DNA from: an uncultured Microcaldota archaeon
GTDB taxonomy: Archaea; Micrarchaeota; Micrarchaeia; Anstonellales; Anstonellaceae
Assembly: GCA_903923795.1 (NCBI GenBank)
Contig: CAIXYX010000026.1
Coordinates: 1-27,311 of the forward strand
Reading direction: 5' to 3'
Length of the DNA: 27,311 nt
The notes beneath the pieces were generated by a model. The model was not told where the DNA came from. It worked only from the letters and a program-made list of their open reading frames with translations, and searched no databases. This document shows positions 13,498 through 21,794 of this stretch, one piece after another. Position 1 is the stretch's first letter; each line of letters starts with the position of its first letter. Made by a program: the position numbers and the translations under genes.

Positions 13498-16400
13498 ATG
13501 ATGCTGTTCCTGATGAAATTCCAGACAGATGAAAACAGTTCTGTTGCGCCAGTCGAGCAGAAGAAGAGCAGGCGGGAACAGTTTTTGGATAAACAGGATG
13601 GCGTTTTCCTATATATTGTCGCGGGGATTTCGGGCCAGATACGAGATGATATGAAAAAGAAAGGCACGCCCGTCACCAGTTTTCTGGATTATGGCAATGC
13701 GGAGGACTCGGAGGAAATCAAAGACAAGAAATTCAATGATATACGGCGATTATTCACAGGATTTCTCAATGGCGGAGACATCATAACAAATCAATTTTCA
13801 ACAGCACCTAAAAACAAGAATGCCGCGGCGAATCTCTCATACTACGAACAGCTGTTCGACGCAGTGGCAACAGAGTTCAAAAAATATGGGATAAAAGCAA
13901 AGGCCGGCTTAGCTGAGCCGGAAGAAGGGGATGACCCCACAAAAACAAGATGGCAGCTCACATCCACCCAGACCGCTGACGAGATGGAGGCGACGCTGGA
14001 GAAATATTACACAAGACTCGGCCAGGCACCGCTGAATAATGATTTCACTCCGACTCCGAAAGAGGAGGAGAGGACGAACAATCAGACTACTGCGCAAAAC
14101 CAGATCACCACCAATACAAATCTCGAAAACATCACGCCGAAGCGGGGTTCTTACGGCCCGCCAAAGCCATCAGACGAGTTCCTGAAACAGAACGAGGACA
14201 ACACACGGCAGAAGGTGAAGGAGGAACTGCTTGAGAATTCCAAGAAAGAGATAACCAAAGCGCTTGCCCCCGGATATTACGAGGGATTGCGGGATTACCT
14301 GAACAATCTTGCGAATTTCTCGAATCTCGACAGCCTCGACGTTCTGCAGAATTCGGCGGCCGGAATCGAGAGGAATTACACCGCATTGGCGGAATACCCC
14401 GAATACGCGAAGAAAATCTCGGATTTGCTCATCTCCGTGCACAAAAAGCTGATGCCGTCATTGCAGGGCGCCATCAAGATAACATATGACCCGAAAACCG
14501 GCGAGGAGAGGGCGGAGTTGGCGCAGTATGTTGCCAAAACAGACCCGCTCATGGCCGGACCGCAGATGAGCAATACGCTGCAGCTCACAAAGTCTGTGAA
14601 TGATTTCGCCAGGGCAGTGGTGATGTTCAACACGTTCGACAAAGCCGCGTCTGACCTTATCCTGCGCGGCATACCTGTGCAGGACAGGAAGGGGTTCGAA
14701 ACCCTGTATTCGGCCATGTCGAGCAAAGACAAGAAGACCGGCACTGATTACAAACCGTACATGGATGACGTCCTCTCCATGCGCTATGGAGTGGATGGCG
14801 CGGGCCTGCAAAAAGTGCGGGAGCTGCTCGGCTACAAGACAGTGTCCACAAAATCTGCGGCCACGCAGTATTTCGACATGATGGATGACATCGTCATCAA
14901 CACGACGCCCGAGGGCGAGAAGAAGATGGCGAATGCCTATAACGCCTGGAGGAGATTGCAGATAAAATACGGCCAGACTGCCTCGGCGGACGACCCGCTC
15001 ACCGTATTGACGGGGGCAGGAGCAGTTGGGCAGAAAAATTACTATTACAACGCATACCCGAACAATGTGCAGTCAAGCGGCGTGCGCAGCACGTTCGATT
15101 TCGCGGCGCAATTGATGGCGGCCGACACGTTCGGAAGCGACAAGATGAAGAAACTGAGCTCGGCCGACCTCTACCTCGCAGTAAGTTCGGCCGCCACACT
15201 GCCGGCCGGAATACAGGCAGCATATTTCAGCCACCCGACATTCTTCCAGCGCATCTCCGATTTCGCATTCCTCCAGCCAGTTGATCGGCCGACGCCGATT
15301 TTGCAGACGCCTAATCCGGCGGAGGAGGCGATGAAATCCGATTTCTACTCCGAATGCCAGAAATACATCGCGGTGCTCTACTCCATGCAGGCGGACCGGC
15401 TCAAACGCTATGACATTGTCAGCGATATCATGGGCAAATTCGAGGATGCGCTGTATCGGGCCGGAAGGCGTATCGATGAAATACAGGGAGATGTTGCTGA
15501 CCAATCAAAGCTCGCGAGGGGTTCAATCGACATACCGCTGCTCTCCATCGGCCTGCAAATCCCCTATTTCGTCCCCACATCGAACGCCTCGCAGATGACA
15601 AGGCTTCGGTATAACAGCATATTCGAGGGCCTGATAATCCCCGAGGTCATGCAGGGCGGAGTCACAACACAGAGCAACATGTTCGGCAATTTCCGCGCCA
15701 ATGAGTATCAGGCAGACCAATACCTGCGCAACATGTTCTATGCCAACACAACAGAAGTCTACAGCACGGAGAATTACCTCCATTTCCGCCCGTCATATGA
15801 GAGCATAATGGGCGAGCTCACATACGAATTCAACCAGATGAAAAAGAATCTGGTCGACTTGGACTGGAATGCTATCAGCGGCTCGGGTTCATTGCAGACA
15901 GGAGAAGGCGTGCAGTCAGCCGGAGTCGGCGTGGATGCTCTCGCGTTCTGGCAGGGGTTCAACCGCGGCCAGACTGCCTTGCTCGAAGGCTTCGCAGTGC
16001 CGAAAGAGGGCGTCACAAATGTCATGGCGCGCGGGCAGCTCACCCAGACACAGGTGCTTGACGTGCAGGTTTGGGATTTGCTGGGACGAATGGATGAATA
16101 TATACAGAATGGGACTTTCGCGCCGGGCGTGGGCATCACGCAGGTGACTGACAAGTACGAGGTCCTGCGCCTTGATTCCACTTATGGCAAGAGTGACGGC
16201 TCGTGCACTGCCAACTTCTGGAAAGTGGCTCACACCGGCTCATACACGGAAACCGAGACTTATGCGGGAGAGGCATTGATACGCCAGGGTGGCCAGTGGT
16301 TCAAGGTGATAATCGACCATGATTCCATCAACAATGGCAAGGTGCGGGATGCGCTTGACCATTATTTCGCGCACGTGAATCTGGAGGCTAATGAGTATGT

Positions 16401-18012
16401 GCTCCGTGGCGCGGCTGAATATGAGACAATGAATTATCCGAGCAAGGACTATGACAAATACGGCCTTGGCGTCATGCTGGTGGGCCAGATACCCCCCATT
16501 GCCAACTTGGTGGTGGGTGGCGCGGGCTCGAAGAAAAAAGAATATTCGACAGTGGCCAGCGTTGACATAGGAAAAAAGACTTACATAACGACTATGGCAT
16601 ACAGATACAACAGGCAAGACCTGCTCAATGGCATGAGCAATATAAACGGGATAAACACGGTCAACTCGAGCGGCACAGACAATTATCGGGTGTATGAGAC
16701 ATTGCCCGGCGATGCAACGAGCGTGGCTTATGTTGGGGCATTGCAGGTGCATGCAGATGAATTGTTCAGGGCAACGATTTTCGGCGGATACACCGACTAT
16801 GCTGCCAAAGGCATCGCGAAAAACGCCGTGCTGGGCGGCGCAGTCACGACAAAATACACGCACACGGAAGGCGGAGTCACATATGACGAGAGGAGCGGAT
16901 TTAACCGGGCCCGCTTCAGCTCGCTCGGTAAATTACCTGACTGGACAGGCATCTCTTACACAGATTACGTCATCTCGGGAGACATTGGAACAGGACAGAA
17001 TCAGTCCCAAAACGGCATATTGTACGGGGCGGTCACCAAGAGATTCATGGATGACAAGAAATCCCCGATAAGCTCGATAACGATTTTCGGCACCTCGCAG
17101 GAAGTGGGGAACAAGATGATGGCGGCAAGCGCCCAGTCACTGGCAATCAGAGCCAAGGACATCATCGCGAGCCTGCCGAGCGGAGAAATGAACCGGGACC
17201 AGGAAGTGAGCCTGCTCATGGACATGCGCAGCCTCGGCAATGACGCGATTCGAAATGCCATCGAAGATTTCTGGGGCCAGCCGGCTTACCAGTTCGGCAT
17301 CGGCTACACGACTTACCGCGGCAAGAAAAACCGCACACTCATGGAGGATATCGACGGATTTTTGCTCATCGGCGGCGTGAGAAATCCCGTGACGGGAGAG
17401 ATGGAGAACAACTACACCGCAGCCATCAACCTCATGAATAAAGTGGCATTTGTCGGCATGTACCAGCCGTCAGATGGGGCGGCCAGCATCGGGACGAAAA
17501 TTAGTGGTGTCGGCAAGGGAGTGGCCGGATTCTACATCTCATCTGTGCCCACATTGAGCGGCGGCAAGCAGAACATGTTCACCGCAGACACGGAGCAGGT
17601 GGGCATATTCGGCGAGAAGAGCAAGACGTCTGCCGCGATTTCGATTGGCGAGAAAAACAGCTACAAAGGCCAGCTCTTCCATTCAATCGAGGGAAAAGAG
17701 AGCGTCACATATTTCCAGATGAATGTGTTCAATTACGGGCTTGACAAGGATTCGTTCTCGGGCCAGGAGATTGGGTTCGGATATAGAAGCGGGGGATTCT
17801 TCGCCGCCATGGCCGGGCTGTCCCAGTTCCAGACCGAGCTGTATGCGGGTTTGGGCCAATTGCAGCTTGGAAAAGCCGCAGGGTATTACATCGATTTCGG
17901 GGCCACGCTGATTGGAAATCAGTCAAAACTGATGCTCACCGGCAGTGCGGAGCTCAACAAGAACGCCCACTGGAGCCTTGGCCTGAAATACTCTTACTCA
18001 TTTGGGCCTTAG
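13498..18012 (+). CDS. Giant protein (1504 aa), beta-rich C-terminus, unknown
   Basis: Not recognised. One uninterrupted 1504-residue frame, the largest gene in the window. ATG 13498 follows GAGG by about 7 nt (ATG 13501 also possible); an in-frame stop 36 nt upstream rules out a longer N-terminus. No signal peptide is visible. Residues about 1-180 are mixed and charged; about 184-240 are a low-complexity Thr/Asn/Gln linker (NNQTTAQNQITTNTN); about 245-790 are largely helical (for example GIQAAYFSHPTFFQRISDFA); from about 960 to the end the chain becomes Gly/aromatic-rich with alternating polar/hydrophobic strands, closing with GLKYSYSFGP, like a beta-barrel or stacked beta sheet. I see only two cysteines. 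Surface, outer-layer or cytoskeletal roles are all possible. Neighbour 18128-19324 is a secreted membrane protein. Confidence 0.85.
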   Translation: MMLFLMKFQTDENSSVAPVEQKKSRREQFLDKQDGVFLYIVAGISGQIRDDMKKKGTPVTSFLDYGNAEDSEEIKDKKFNDIRRLFTGFLNGGDIITNQFSTAPKNKNAAANLSYYEQLFDAVATEFKKYGIKAKAGLAEPEEGDDPTKTRWQLTSTQTADEMEATLEKYYTRLGQAPLNNDFTPTPKEEERTNNQTTAQNQITTNTNLENITPKRGSYGPPKPSDEFLKQNEDNTRQKVKEELLENSKKEITKALAPGYYEGLRDYLNNLANFSNLDSLDVLQNSAAGIERNYTALAEYPEYAKKISDLLISVHKKLMPSLQGAIKITYDPKTGEERAELAQYVAKTDPLMAGPQMSNTLQLTKSVNDFARAVVMFNTFDKAASDLILRGIPVQDRKGFETLYSAMSSKDKKTGTDYKPYMDDVLSMRYGVDGAGLQKVRELLGYKTVSTKSAATQYFDMMDDIVINTTPEGEKKMANAYNAWRRLQIKYGQTASADDPLTVLTGAGAVGQKNYYYNAYPNNVQSSGVRSTFDFAAQLMAADTFGSDKMKKLSSADLYLAVSSAATLPAGIQAAYFSHPTFFQRISDFAFLQPVDRPTPILQTPNPAEEAMKSDFYSECQKYIAVLYSMQADRLKRYDIVSDIMGKFEDALYRAGRRIDEIQGDVADQSKLARGSIDIPLLSIGLQIPYFVPTSNASQMTRLRYNSIFEGLIIPEVMQGGVTTQSNMFGNFRANEYQADQYLRNMFYANTTEVYSTENYLHFRPSYESIMGELTYEFNQMKKNLVDLDWNAISGSGSLQTGEGVQSAGVGVDALAFWQGFNRGQTALLEGFAVPKEGVTNVMARGQLTQTQVLDVQVWDLLGRMDEYIQNGTFAPGVGITQVTDKYEVLRLDSTYGKSDGSCTANFWKVAHTGSYTETETYAGEALIRQGGQWFKVIIDHDSINNGKVRDALDHYFAHVNLEANEYVLRGAAEYETMNYPSKDYDKYGLGVMLVGQIPPIANLVVGGAGSKKKEYSTVASVDIGKKTYITTMAYRYNRQDLLNGMSNINGINTVNSSGTDNYRVYETLPGDATSVAYVGALQVHADELFRATIFGGYTDYAAKGIAKNAVLGGAVTTKYTHTEGGVTYDERSGFNRARFSSLGKLPDWTGISYTDYVISGDIGTGQNQSQNGILYGAVTKRFMDDKKSPISSITIFGTSQEVGNKMMAASAQSLAIRAKDIIASLPSGEMNRDQEVSLLMDMRSLGNDAIRNAIEDFWGQPAYQFGIGYTTYRGKKNRTLMEDIDGFLLIGGVRNPVTGEMENNYTAAINLMNKVAFVGMYQPSDGAASIGTKISGVGKGVAGFYISSVPTLSGGKQNMFTADTEQVGIFGEKSKTSAAISIGEKNSYKGQLFHSIEGKESVTYFQMNVFNYGLDKDSFSGQEIGFGYRSGGFFAAMAGLSQFQTELYAGLGQLQLGKAAGYYIDFGATLIGNQSKLMLTGSAELNKNAHWSLGLKYSYSFGP

Positions 18013-18079
18013 CGCGAAAAATCCAAAACCTGCCAATTCCTCACCACCCAAATTATTCACCATCTAAAGCGCTGGTCCT

Positions 18080-18092
18080 CCCCCCCCCCCCC
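18080..18092 (+). repeat. Poly-C tract of 13
   Basis: Thirteen consecutive cytosines lie in the gap between the giant gene and the surface-protein gene. The tract ends 5 nt before the TATA box at 18098, where upstream promoter elements would lie. Homopolymer runs of this length are prone to slippage, both in cells and in sequencing. Confidence 0.9.
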
Positions 18093-18097
18093 AAACC

Positions 18098-18105
18098 TTT
18101 TTTAT
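18098..18105 (+). promoter_or_regulatory. TATA box of surface-protein gene
   Basis: TTTTTTAT is centred about 27 nt upstream of the ATG at 18128, giving a leaderless transcript. This rules out the in-frame ATG at 18104, which overlaps the box. Confidence 0.6.
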
Positions 18106-18127
18106 GCTCCCCCTCGTCTCATGGCCT

Positions 18128-19324
18128 ATGCAAACCGCCCCCAAATTACTGCTGCTCGTGCTGGGCCTCGCCCTGCTCATGACACTCTCGTATGCCGTGC
18201 AGTTCAACGCCACGGTGACAAACGACGTGGGCACGCGCCTGCCGGGCACGAAAGTGCAGATTCTTGTGGGCAACACCACCTTGTCAGAGAAGACAACCGC
18301 GTTGCTCGACGACAAAGCCAAGGCCGTATTCGACCTGACGCCCGGCGTGTATTTCGTGCGCCTGCTCCGCATGGATTACCCCGACCATGTGTTCATGCTC
18401 AACATAACCAAGGACACGGAATTCGCATTTATCATGAACAACAAGAAATCGACCTACAGCCTGTTCGGCCGAATTGCGGTCGACACGCAGGACTGGGTGG
18501 GCAAGAAAATCAACCTCATCGACGACAAGAACACTGTGGTGAGGAGCTCGACTATTCAGGCAGGAGGCATCTTTCTCATAGACAGCGTATGGCCGGACAC
18601 CGAATACCATCTGCGCCTTGACTCGGGAGATTCGCGCTACAACACCCCCACATTCTCTTATGTCGAGACCGGCGCGCATTACATGGAGATAGGCACAGAG
18701 ACTATCCCCATTCAAATAATCAACAACACGCCGCTCTTGAGCCAGGTGGGCCAGCCTGCGCTCTATTCCATCCTCTCAGTGCAGCTCAAGGCAGGAGACC
18801 GGCCGATGGCGGGGCAGAACGTCTCGGTGAGCACGCCGCGCGGAAAATACGGACTGGTGAGCGATGACAAAGGCATGGTTTATGTGCAAGCGGCGGCAGG
18901 CGGAGACTATGTCTTCACTTGGGAGACGCAAGAGGTGAAGATGTCTGTGCCCATGCCGCCAACACCGCCCGCGCCGCAGAAGAATGAGACCGGCAATGGC
19001 GAGAACAACCCCGCGCCAATTGCGCCGGCTGCCCAGCCCCCATCCACCCCATCGACGAACGGAGCCATGGTGCTCACCGTCGCCGGAGTATTTCTGCTCG
19101 GCGCAGTCATCGTCATCGCGGTTGTGTTCATCTTCTTCATAGCGCCGAAGATGATGAAGGCCATGAACAAGGGCAGTGAGAAGAAAGAGGAGAAGATGCC
19201 CGAAGTTTCGGCCAAAACGCCCGAGAAGGCGGCAGATGCGGTTGAGAAGAAAGAGGAAACTTCCAAGCAGGCCGAGCATGCCAGGCATCATGGCGCCAAA
19301 CACAAGGCGCACAAGAAGAAATAG
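18128..19324 (+). CDS. Secreted, C-terminally anchored surface protein
   Basis: 398 residues from ATG 18128, chosen by the TATA spacing and because it gives a textbook signal peptide (PKLLLLVLGLALLMTLSYA, cleavage probably after SYA). The extracellular part (about 25-285) is beta-rich: FNATVTNDVGTRLPGTKVQI resembles a carboxypeptidase regulatory-like/Ig-type sandwich, and a second such unit may lie at VQLKAGDRPMAGQNVSVSTP. Several NxS/T sites could be N-glycosylated. A Pro/Ala/Asn linker (about 275-315) leads to a transmembrane helix (about 317-343), then a Lys/Glu/Ala-rich cytoplasmic tail ending HRGAKH-like basic residues (AKHKAHKKK). Function unknown. Its promoter abuts a poly-C tract. Confidence 0.8.
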   Translation: MQTAPKLLLLVLGLALLMTLSYAVQFNATVTNDVGTRLPGTKVQILVGNTTLSEKTTALLDDKAKAVFDLTPGVYFVRLLRMDYPDHVFMLNITKDTEFAFIMNNKKSTYSLFGRIAVDTQDWVGKKINLIDDKNTVVRSSTIQAGGIFLIDSVWPDTEYHLRLDSGDSRYNTPTFSYVETGAHYMEIGTETIPIQIINNTPLLSQVGQPALYSILSVQLKAGDRPMAGQNVSVSTPRGKYGLVSDDKGMVYVQAAAGGDYVFTWETQEVKMSVPMPPTPPAPQKNETGNGENNPAPIAPAAQPPSTPSTNGAMVLTVAGVFLLGAVIVIAVVFIFFIAPKMMKAMNKGSEKKEEKMPEVSAKTPEKAADAVEKKEETSKQAEHARHHGAKHKAHKKK

Positions 19325-19338
19325 ATGGCCGGTGCGCT

Positions 19339-19397
19339 CTTCTTTTTCAAATTATTGTTTTTTCTTCGATTTTTCTTTCCCCGATTTGTTTTTCCGG
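19339..19397 (+). terminator. Strong T-rich terminator
   Basis: After the surface-protein stop come repeated plus-strand T runs (TTTTT, TTTTTT, TTTTT, TTT, TTTTT) separated by a few bases. This is the clearest oligo-T terminator in the window, placed before the convergent gene ending at 19402. Confidence 0.65.
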
Positions 19398-19401
19398 ATT
19401 T

Positions 19402-20475
19402 CTAACCAAACAGCCTCGGCGCCAGCACGATTATGCCCGCGAGCGGGATGGAGAGATTGTCGTCGAACCATGAGGGCAGGGATTCGAGCATGGCGGCAAT
19501 AAGCAGCAGGACGAGGCCGGATGAGCCCGCCAAGAGATACACGGGCAGGCCCGAGAGGATGAATGCGAGCGAGCCGTGGAAACTTTTTTTCGCATTGTGC
19601 GGAAGCTGATGCTTCGAGCCCTGGCCGGCGAGGCTTGCGACCGAGTCTGACACGGCCAGGATATAGACTGCGGCCAAAGAGAGGGGGGCAGGCAATAGGG
19701 CGAGGGAGAAGAGCATACCGCTGACAAATGTGAGGGCGCCCAGGCCCGGCGCGGCATCGGCACGCTCGAGGCGTATGAGCAGGGCGTCGACATATGGGAT
19801 GCGCACATCTTGGGCTTTGAGATGGAAGAGGAGGATGCCCGCGAAGAGAAGGAGGGCGAGAATTGGCAGGATTGACGGGATGCCGAAGATGAGAGAGGTG
19901 GACAATACCATCAAACCAAGAGCCATCTGAATCGACTTGCGCGCCAATTCGTGATGCACGTGCCCGATTTTAAGGCGGCGGCGGTGATGGAGCGCTTTAT
20001 CAGATGGATTTGGGATGAATCTGTCGGCTAATGCAACTGCTAACACGGCCACTGCCATGGCGCCGAATATGTCGGCGGGCGTGTGCAAACCCAAGAAGAG
20101 GCGTGAGCAGGAGACGAGAATCGCCCAGATGATGGCGGGCCAAAACGAGCGGCGGCCAATAAGGCTGATGGCGAGCGCGAATGCCACGGCCGCATGGATA
20201 GAGGGCATTGAGAAATCGGATGGGCAGGAGATGAGGGAGGGCAGACCTAATTGGCAGGGGCGGGGCACGGCAAGAATTTGCTTGAAGAGAATGGCGAGCG
20301 CGAAAGCGGCCAGAAGGGCGACAGCTAAATGGATTTGTTTTTGGCGGCCTGCGCGCATGGTGAAAAGATAGGCGAGGAGGATGGTGAGAAGAAAATATGC
20401 GAGGTCGGAATTGATGAGAGTGGAGAATGAGAGGGCGGCTGAATAGACGAAACCGGAGATATTTTGGATATCCAT
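19402..20475 (-). CDS. Fusion of PAP2 lipid phosphatase and polyprenol kinase
   Basis: 357 residues, almost all membrane-embedded. The N-terminal half (about 1-152) is a type 2 phosphatidic acid phosphatase: KQILAVPRP (K65, R72, P73), PSIH (91-94, family PSGH) and SRLFLGLHTPAD (S124, R125, H131, D135) supply the three active-site motifs. The C-terminal half (about 170-357) resembles CTP-dependent dolichol/phytol kinases: ELARKSIQ, SDSVASLAGQGSK (276-288), KKSFHGSLAF (296-305) and ESLPSWFDDNLSIPL (331-345). One chain thus removes phosphate from, and adds it to, lipid alcohols, perhaps in recycling dolichol-type carriers. ATG 20475 is preferred (GGTG upstream; TATA spacing); ATG 20493 lies too close to the box. 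Confidence 0.85.
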   Translation of the reverse strand: MDIQNISGFVYSAALSFSTLINSDLAYFLLTILLAYLFTMRAGRQKQIHLAVALLAAFALAILFKQILAVPRPCQLGLPSLISCPSDFSMPSIHAAVAFALAISLIGRRSFWPAIIWAILVSCSRLFLGLHTPADIFGAMAVAVLAVALADRFIPNPSDKALHHRRRLKIGHVHHELARKSIQMALGLMVLSTSLIFGIPSILPILALLLFAGILLFHLKAQDVRIPYVDALLIRLERADAAPGLGALTFVSGMLFSLALLPAPLSLAAVYILAVSDSVASLAGQGSKHQLPHNAKKSFHGSLAFILSGLPVYLLAGSSGLVLLLIAAMLESLPSWFDDNLSIPLAGIIVLAPRLFG

Positions 20476-20497
20476 AAGCACCTTCTCGTGCATATCA

Positions 20498-20505
20498 TTT
20501 TTTAT
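20498..20505. promoter_or_regulatory. Shared bidirectional TATA box
   Basis: TTTTTTAT read on the plus strand is about 27 nt before the zinc-ribbon ATG (20529). Read on the minus strand (ATAAAAAA) it lies about 25-30 nt before the fusion gene's ATG (20475). One A/T block seems to serve both divergent genes. Confidence 0.55.
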
Positions 20506-20528
20506 CCCATCCCGTCCTCGAACTTGTC

Positions 20529-20891
20529 ATGGGCATGCTCGATTCTATCTTCAGCCATTTCAGCTCATCGCCGGCAGGCTCGTCCTCGTGGATGGACTGC
20601 CCGAATTGCCACGAGAGGATAAACCTTGCCATGGATAGATGCCCAAAATGCCACACGCACATAGATTCGATGTTCCGCATCAAATGCCCAAAATGCAAGA
20701 CAGATAACAAGCTTAGGGCGACTAAATGCGAGAAATGCAAAACACCGCTTGGCTTGCCGGGCGAGGGCGGAGGCGAGCGGGGCGTAGAGGGCGGCGCGCC
20801 TCCGAGAACTATTTACTCATGCCCATACTGCGGATTTAAGGCAGATTATGTCATGAGCGCGTGCCCGGCATGCGGCGTGAGATTTGTATGA
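20529..20891 (+). CDS. Triple zinc-ribbon protein
   Basis: 120 residues. Three CxxC...CxxC zinc ribbons are visible: CPNC/CPKC (about residues 24-41), CPKC/CEKC (about 53-70) and CPYC/CPAC (about 98-115). Acidic/Gly-rich linkers separate them (GLPGEGGGERGVEGG). A short hydrophobic N-terminus (MGMLDSIFSHF) could be an amphipathic helix. Such proteins are common in archaea as small adaptors or nucleic-acid binders; the specific partner is unknown. The ATG at 20529 is at leaderless distance from the shared TATA block, so it is expressed divergently from the lipid phosphatase/kinase fusion. Confidence 0.8.
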   Translation: MGMLDSIFSHFSSSPAGSSSWMDCPNCHERINLAMDRCPKCHTHIDSMFRIKCPKCKTDNKLRATKCEKCKTPLGLPGEGGGERGVEGGAPPRTIYSCPYCGFKADYVMSACPACGVRFV

Positions 20892-20930
20892 GCACCAAAA
20901 ACGCGTGGCGCGGGATTTAACCGAATTCAT

Positions 20931-21431
20931 TTAGTGTATTGCTATCTTCTCCGCGCTCGGCAGCTTCCTCAATGCCTGCAAGCTTTTCAGCGGCAGGCGG
21001 CCATCCACCACAATGCTCAATTTCGGCTCGGGGAAAAGGTCAGGATCGTCAGCGATGACTTGGCGCATGTTGACCTTGTGCGCCGAGAGGACGCCGGTCA
21101 CCTGTGACACAATTCCCGAAGTGTGGGCATCGGCCGAGATTTCGATTGTGTCGAATCCGAGTTTGGAGGCCACTTCACCCACATAGGCACGGGGCTGCAG
21201 GCGCGCGAAGATGGAGATGAGGTCTTCATGCTCTGCGATTTGTTTTGCGGTGGCGATGACGACTCGCCTGTCCACGCCAAGAGCTCTACCAATTTTGGCC
21301 GGAGCCATTTCAAATGGCCCGCAGTATACGCTGCCGTCGGAATGAACAGACATGCCATAGCGCAGGAAGGCTTCGACAACCAAACGACCGGCTGAGCGGC
21401 GGGAGAAATGCTTTTCGATGGATTTCCACAT
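20931..21431 (-). CDS. ACT-domain regulator, predicted amino acid metabolism
   Basis: 166 residues from ATG 21431. It fits the archaeal family annotated as predicted regulator of amino acid metabolism with an ACT domain (COG2150). Residues about 42-68 (APAKIGRALGVDRRVVIATA) read as a helix-turn-helix, and residues about 92-166 are the ACT domain (IEISADAHTSGIVSQVTGVL, then LSIVVDGRLPLKSLQALRKL), which in other proteins binds amino acids. The frame is open to 21464, but the TATA box (21453-21460) overlaps that part, so the shorter start is right. It is divergent from a small basic protein across a palindrome that may be its operator. Confidence 0.85.
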   Translation of the reverse strand: MWKSIEKHFSRRSAGRLVVEAFLRYGMSVHSDGSVYCGPFEMAPAKIGRALGVDRRVVIATAKQIAEHEDLISIFARLQPRAYVGEVASKLGFDTIEISADAHTSGIVSQVTGVLSAHKVNMRQVIADDPDLFPEPKLSIVVDGRLPLKSLQALRKLPSAEKIAIH

Positions 21432-21452
21432 GGAGCAGAAATGGGCATGAAT

Positions 21453-21460
21453 GTATAAAA
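21453..21460 (-). promoter_or_regulatory. TATA box for ACT-domain regulator
   Basis: The minus strand reads TTTTATAC, centred about 25 nt before the ATG at 21431; leaderless arrangement. Confidence 0.65.
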
Positions 21461-21501
21461 ACATATTGAATTGCTTGAGGAGCGAAAAAAAGGTTATTTG
21501 C

Positions 21502-21526
21502 TAATTATACAAAGGTATAATTATAC
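21502..21526. repeat. Operator-like inverted repeat
   Basis: TAATTATAC, spacer AAAG, then GTATAATTA: two perfect 9-nt arms. The right arm runs on as GTATAATTATAC (21515-21526), itself a 12-nt palindrome, so there are three half-sites. It lies in the divergent region between the ACT-domain regulator and the small protein at 21565. It could be an operator; part of it may also act as a TATA element. Confidence 0.6.
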
Positions 21527-21564
21527 GCTGAAAATATAGATGTAGATGGAATACGATTAAACGG

Positions 21565-21768
21565 GTGAAATCTTTGGAGAACAGGCTCGAGAAATCCAAT
21601 GCCATGGCGCTGGACGTGCACGAGCGTAAGCAGGTCCGCATCCGGATTCGAAAATTCAAAAGCCCCCTTGAGGAGCTTTACGGGCTGGCAAGACGGGAGA
21701 AGCTTGGAATCAAACGCGCAGATATAGCGGCGGCGCGGCATGAGCTTGAATTGAATTGGGGAAGATAG
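21565..21768 (+). CDS. Small basic protein of unknown function
   Basis: Not recognised. 67 residues starting at GTG 21565, with an A/T-rich TATA-like element (AAAATATAG, 21531-21539) at leaderless distance. It is highly charged: an N-terminal helix (SLENRLEKSNAMALDVHERK), a basic strand-like stretch (QVRIRIRKFKSP) and a helical C-terminus (KRADIAAARHELELNWGR). The shape suggests a small nucleic-acid- or protein-binding factor. An internal ATG at 21604 would give a 54-residue form. It is divergent from the ACT-domain regulator, which may control it through the palindrome between them. Confidence 0.55.
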   Translation: MKSLENRLEKSNAMALDVHERKQVRIRIRKFKSPLEELYGLARREKLGIKRADIAAARHELELNWGR

Positions 21769-21794
21769 CTTTGCCGATACAACAAGAAATAGAC

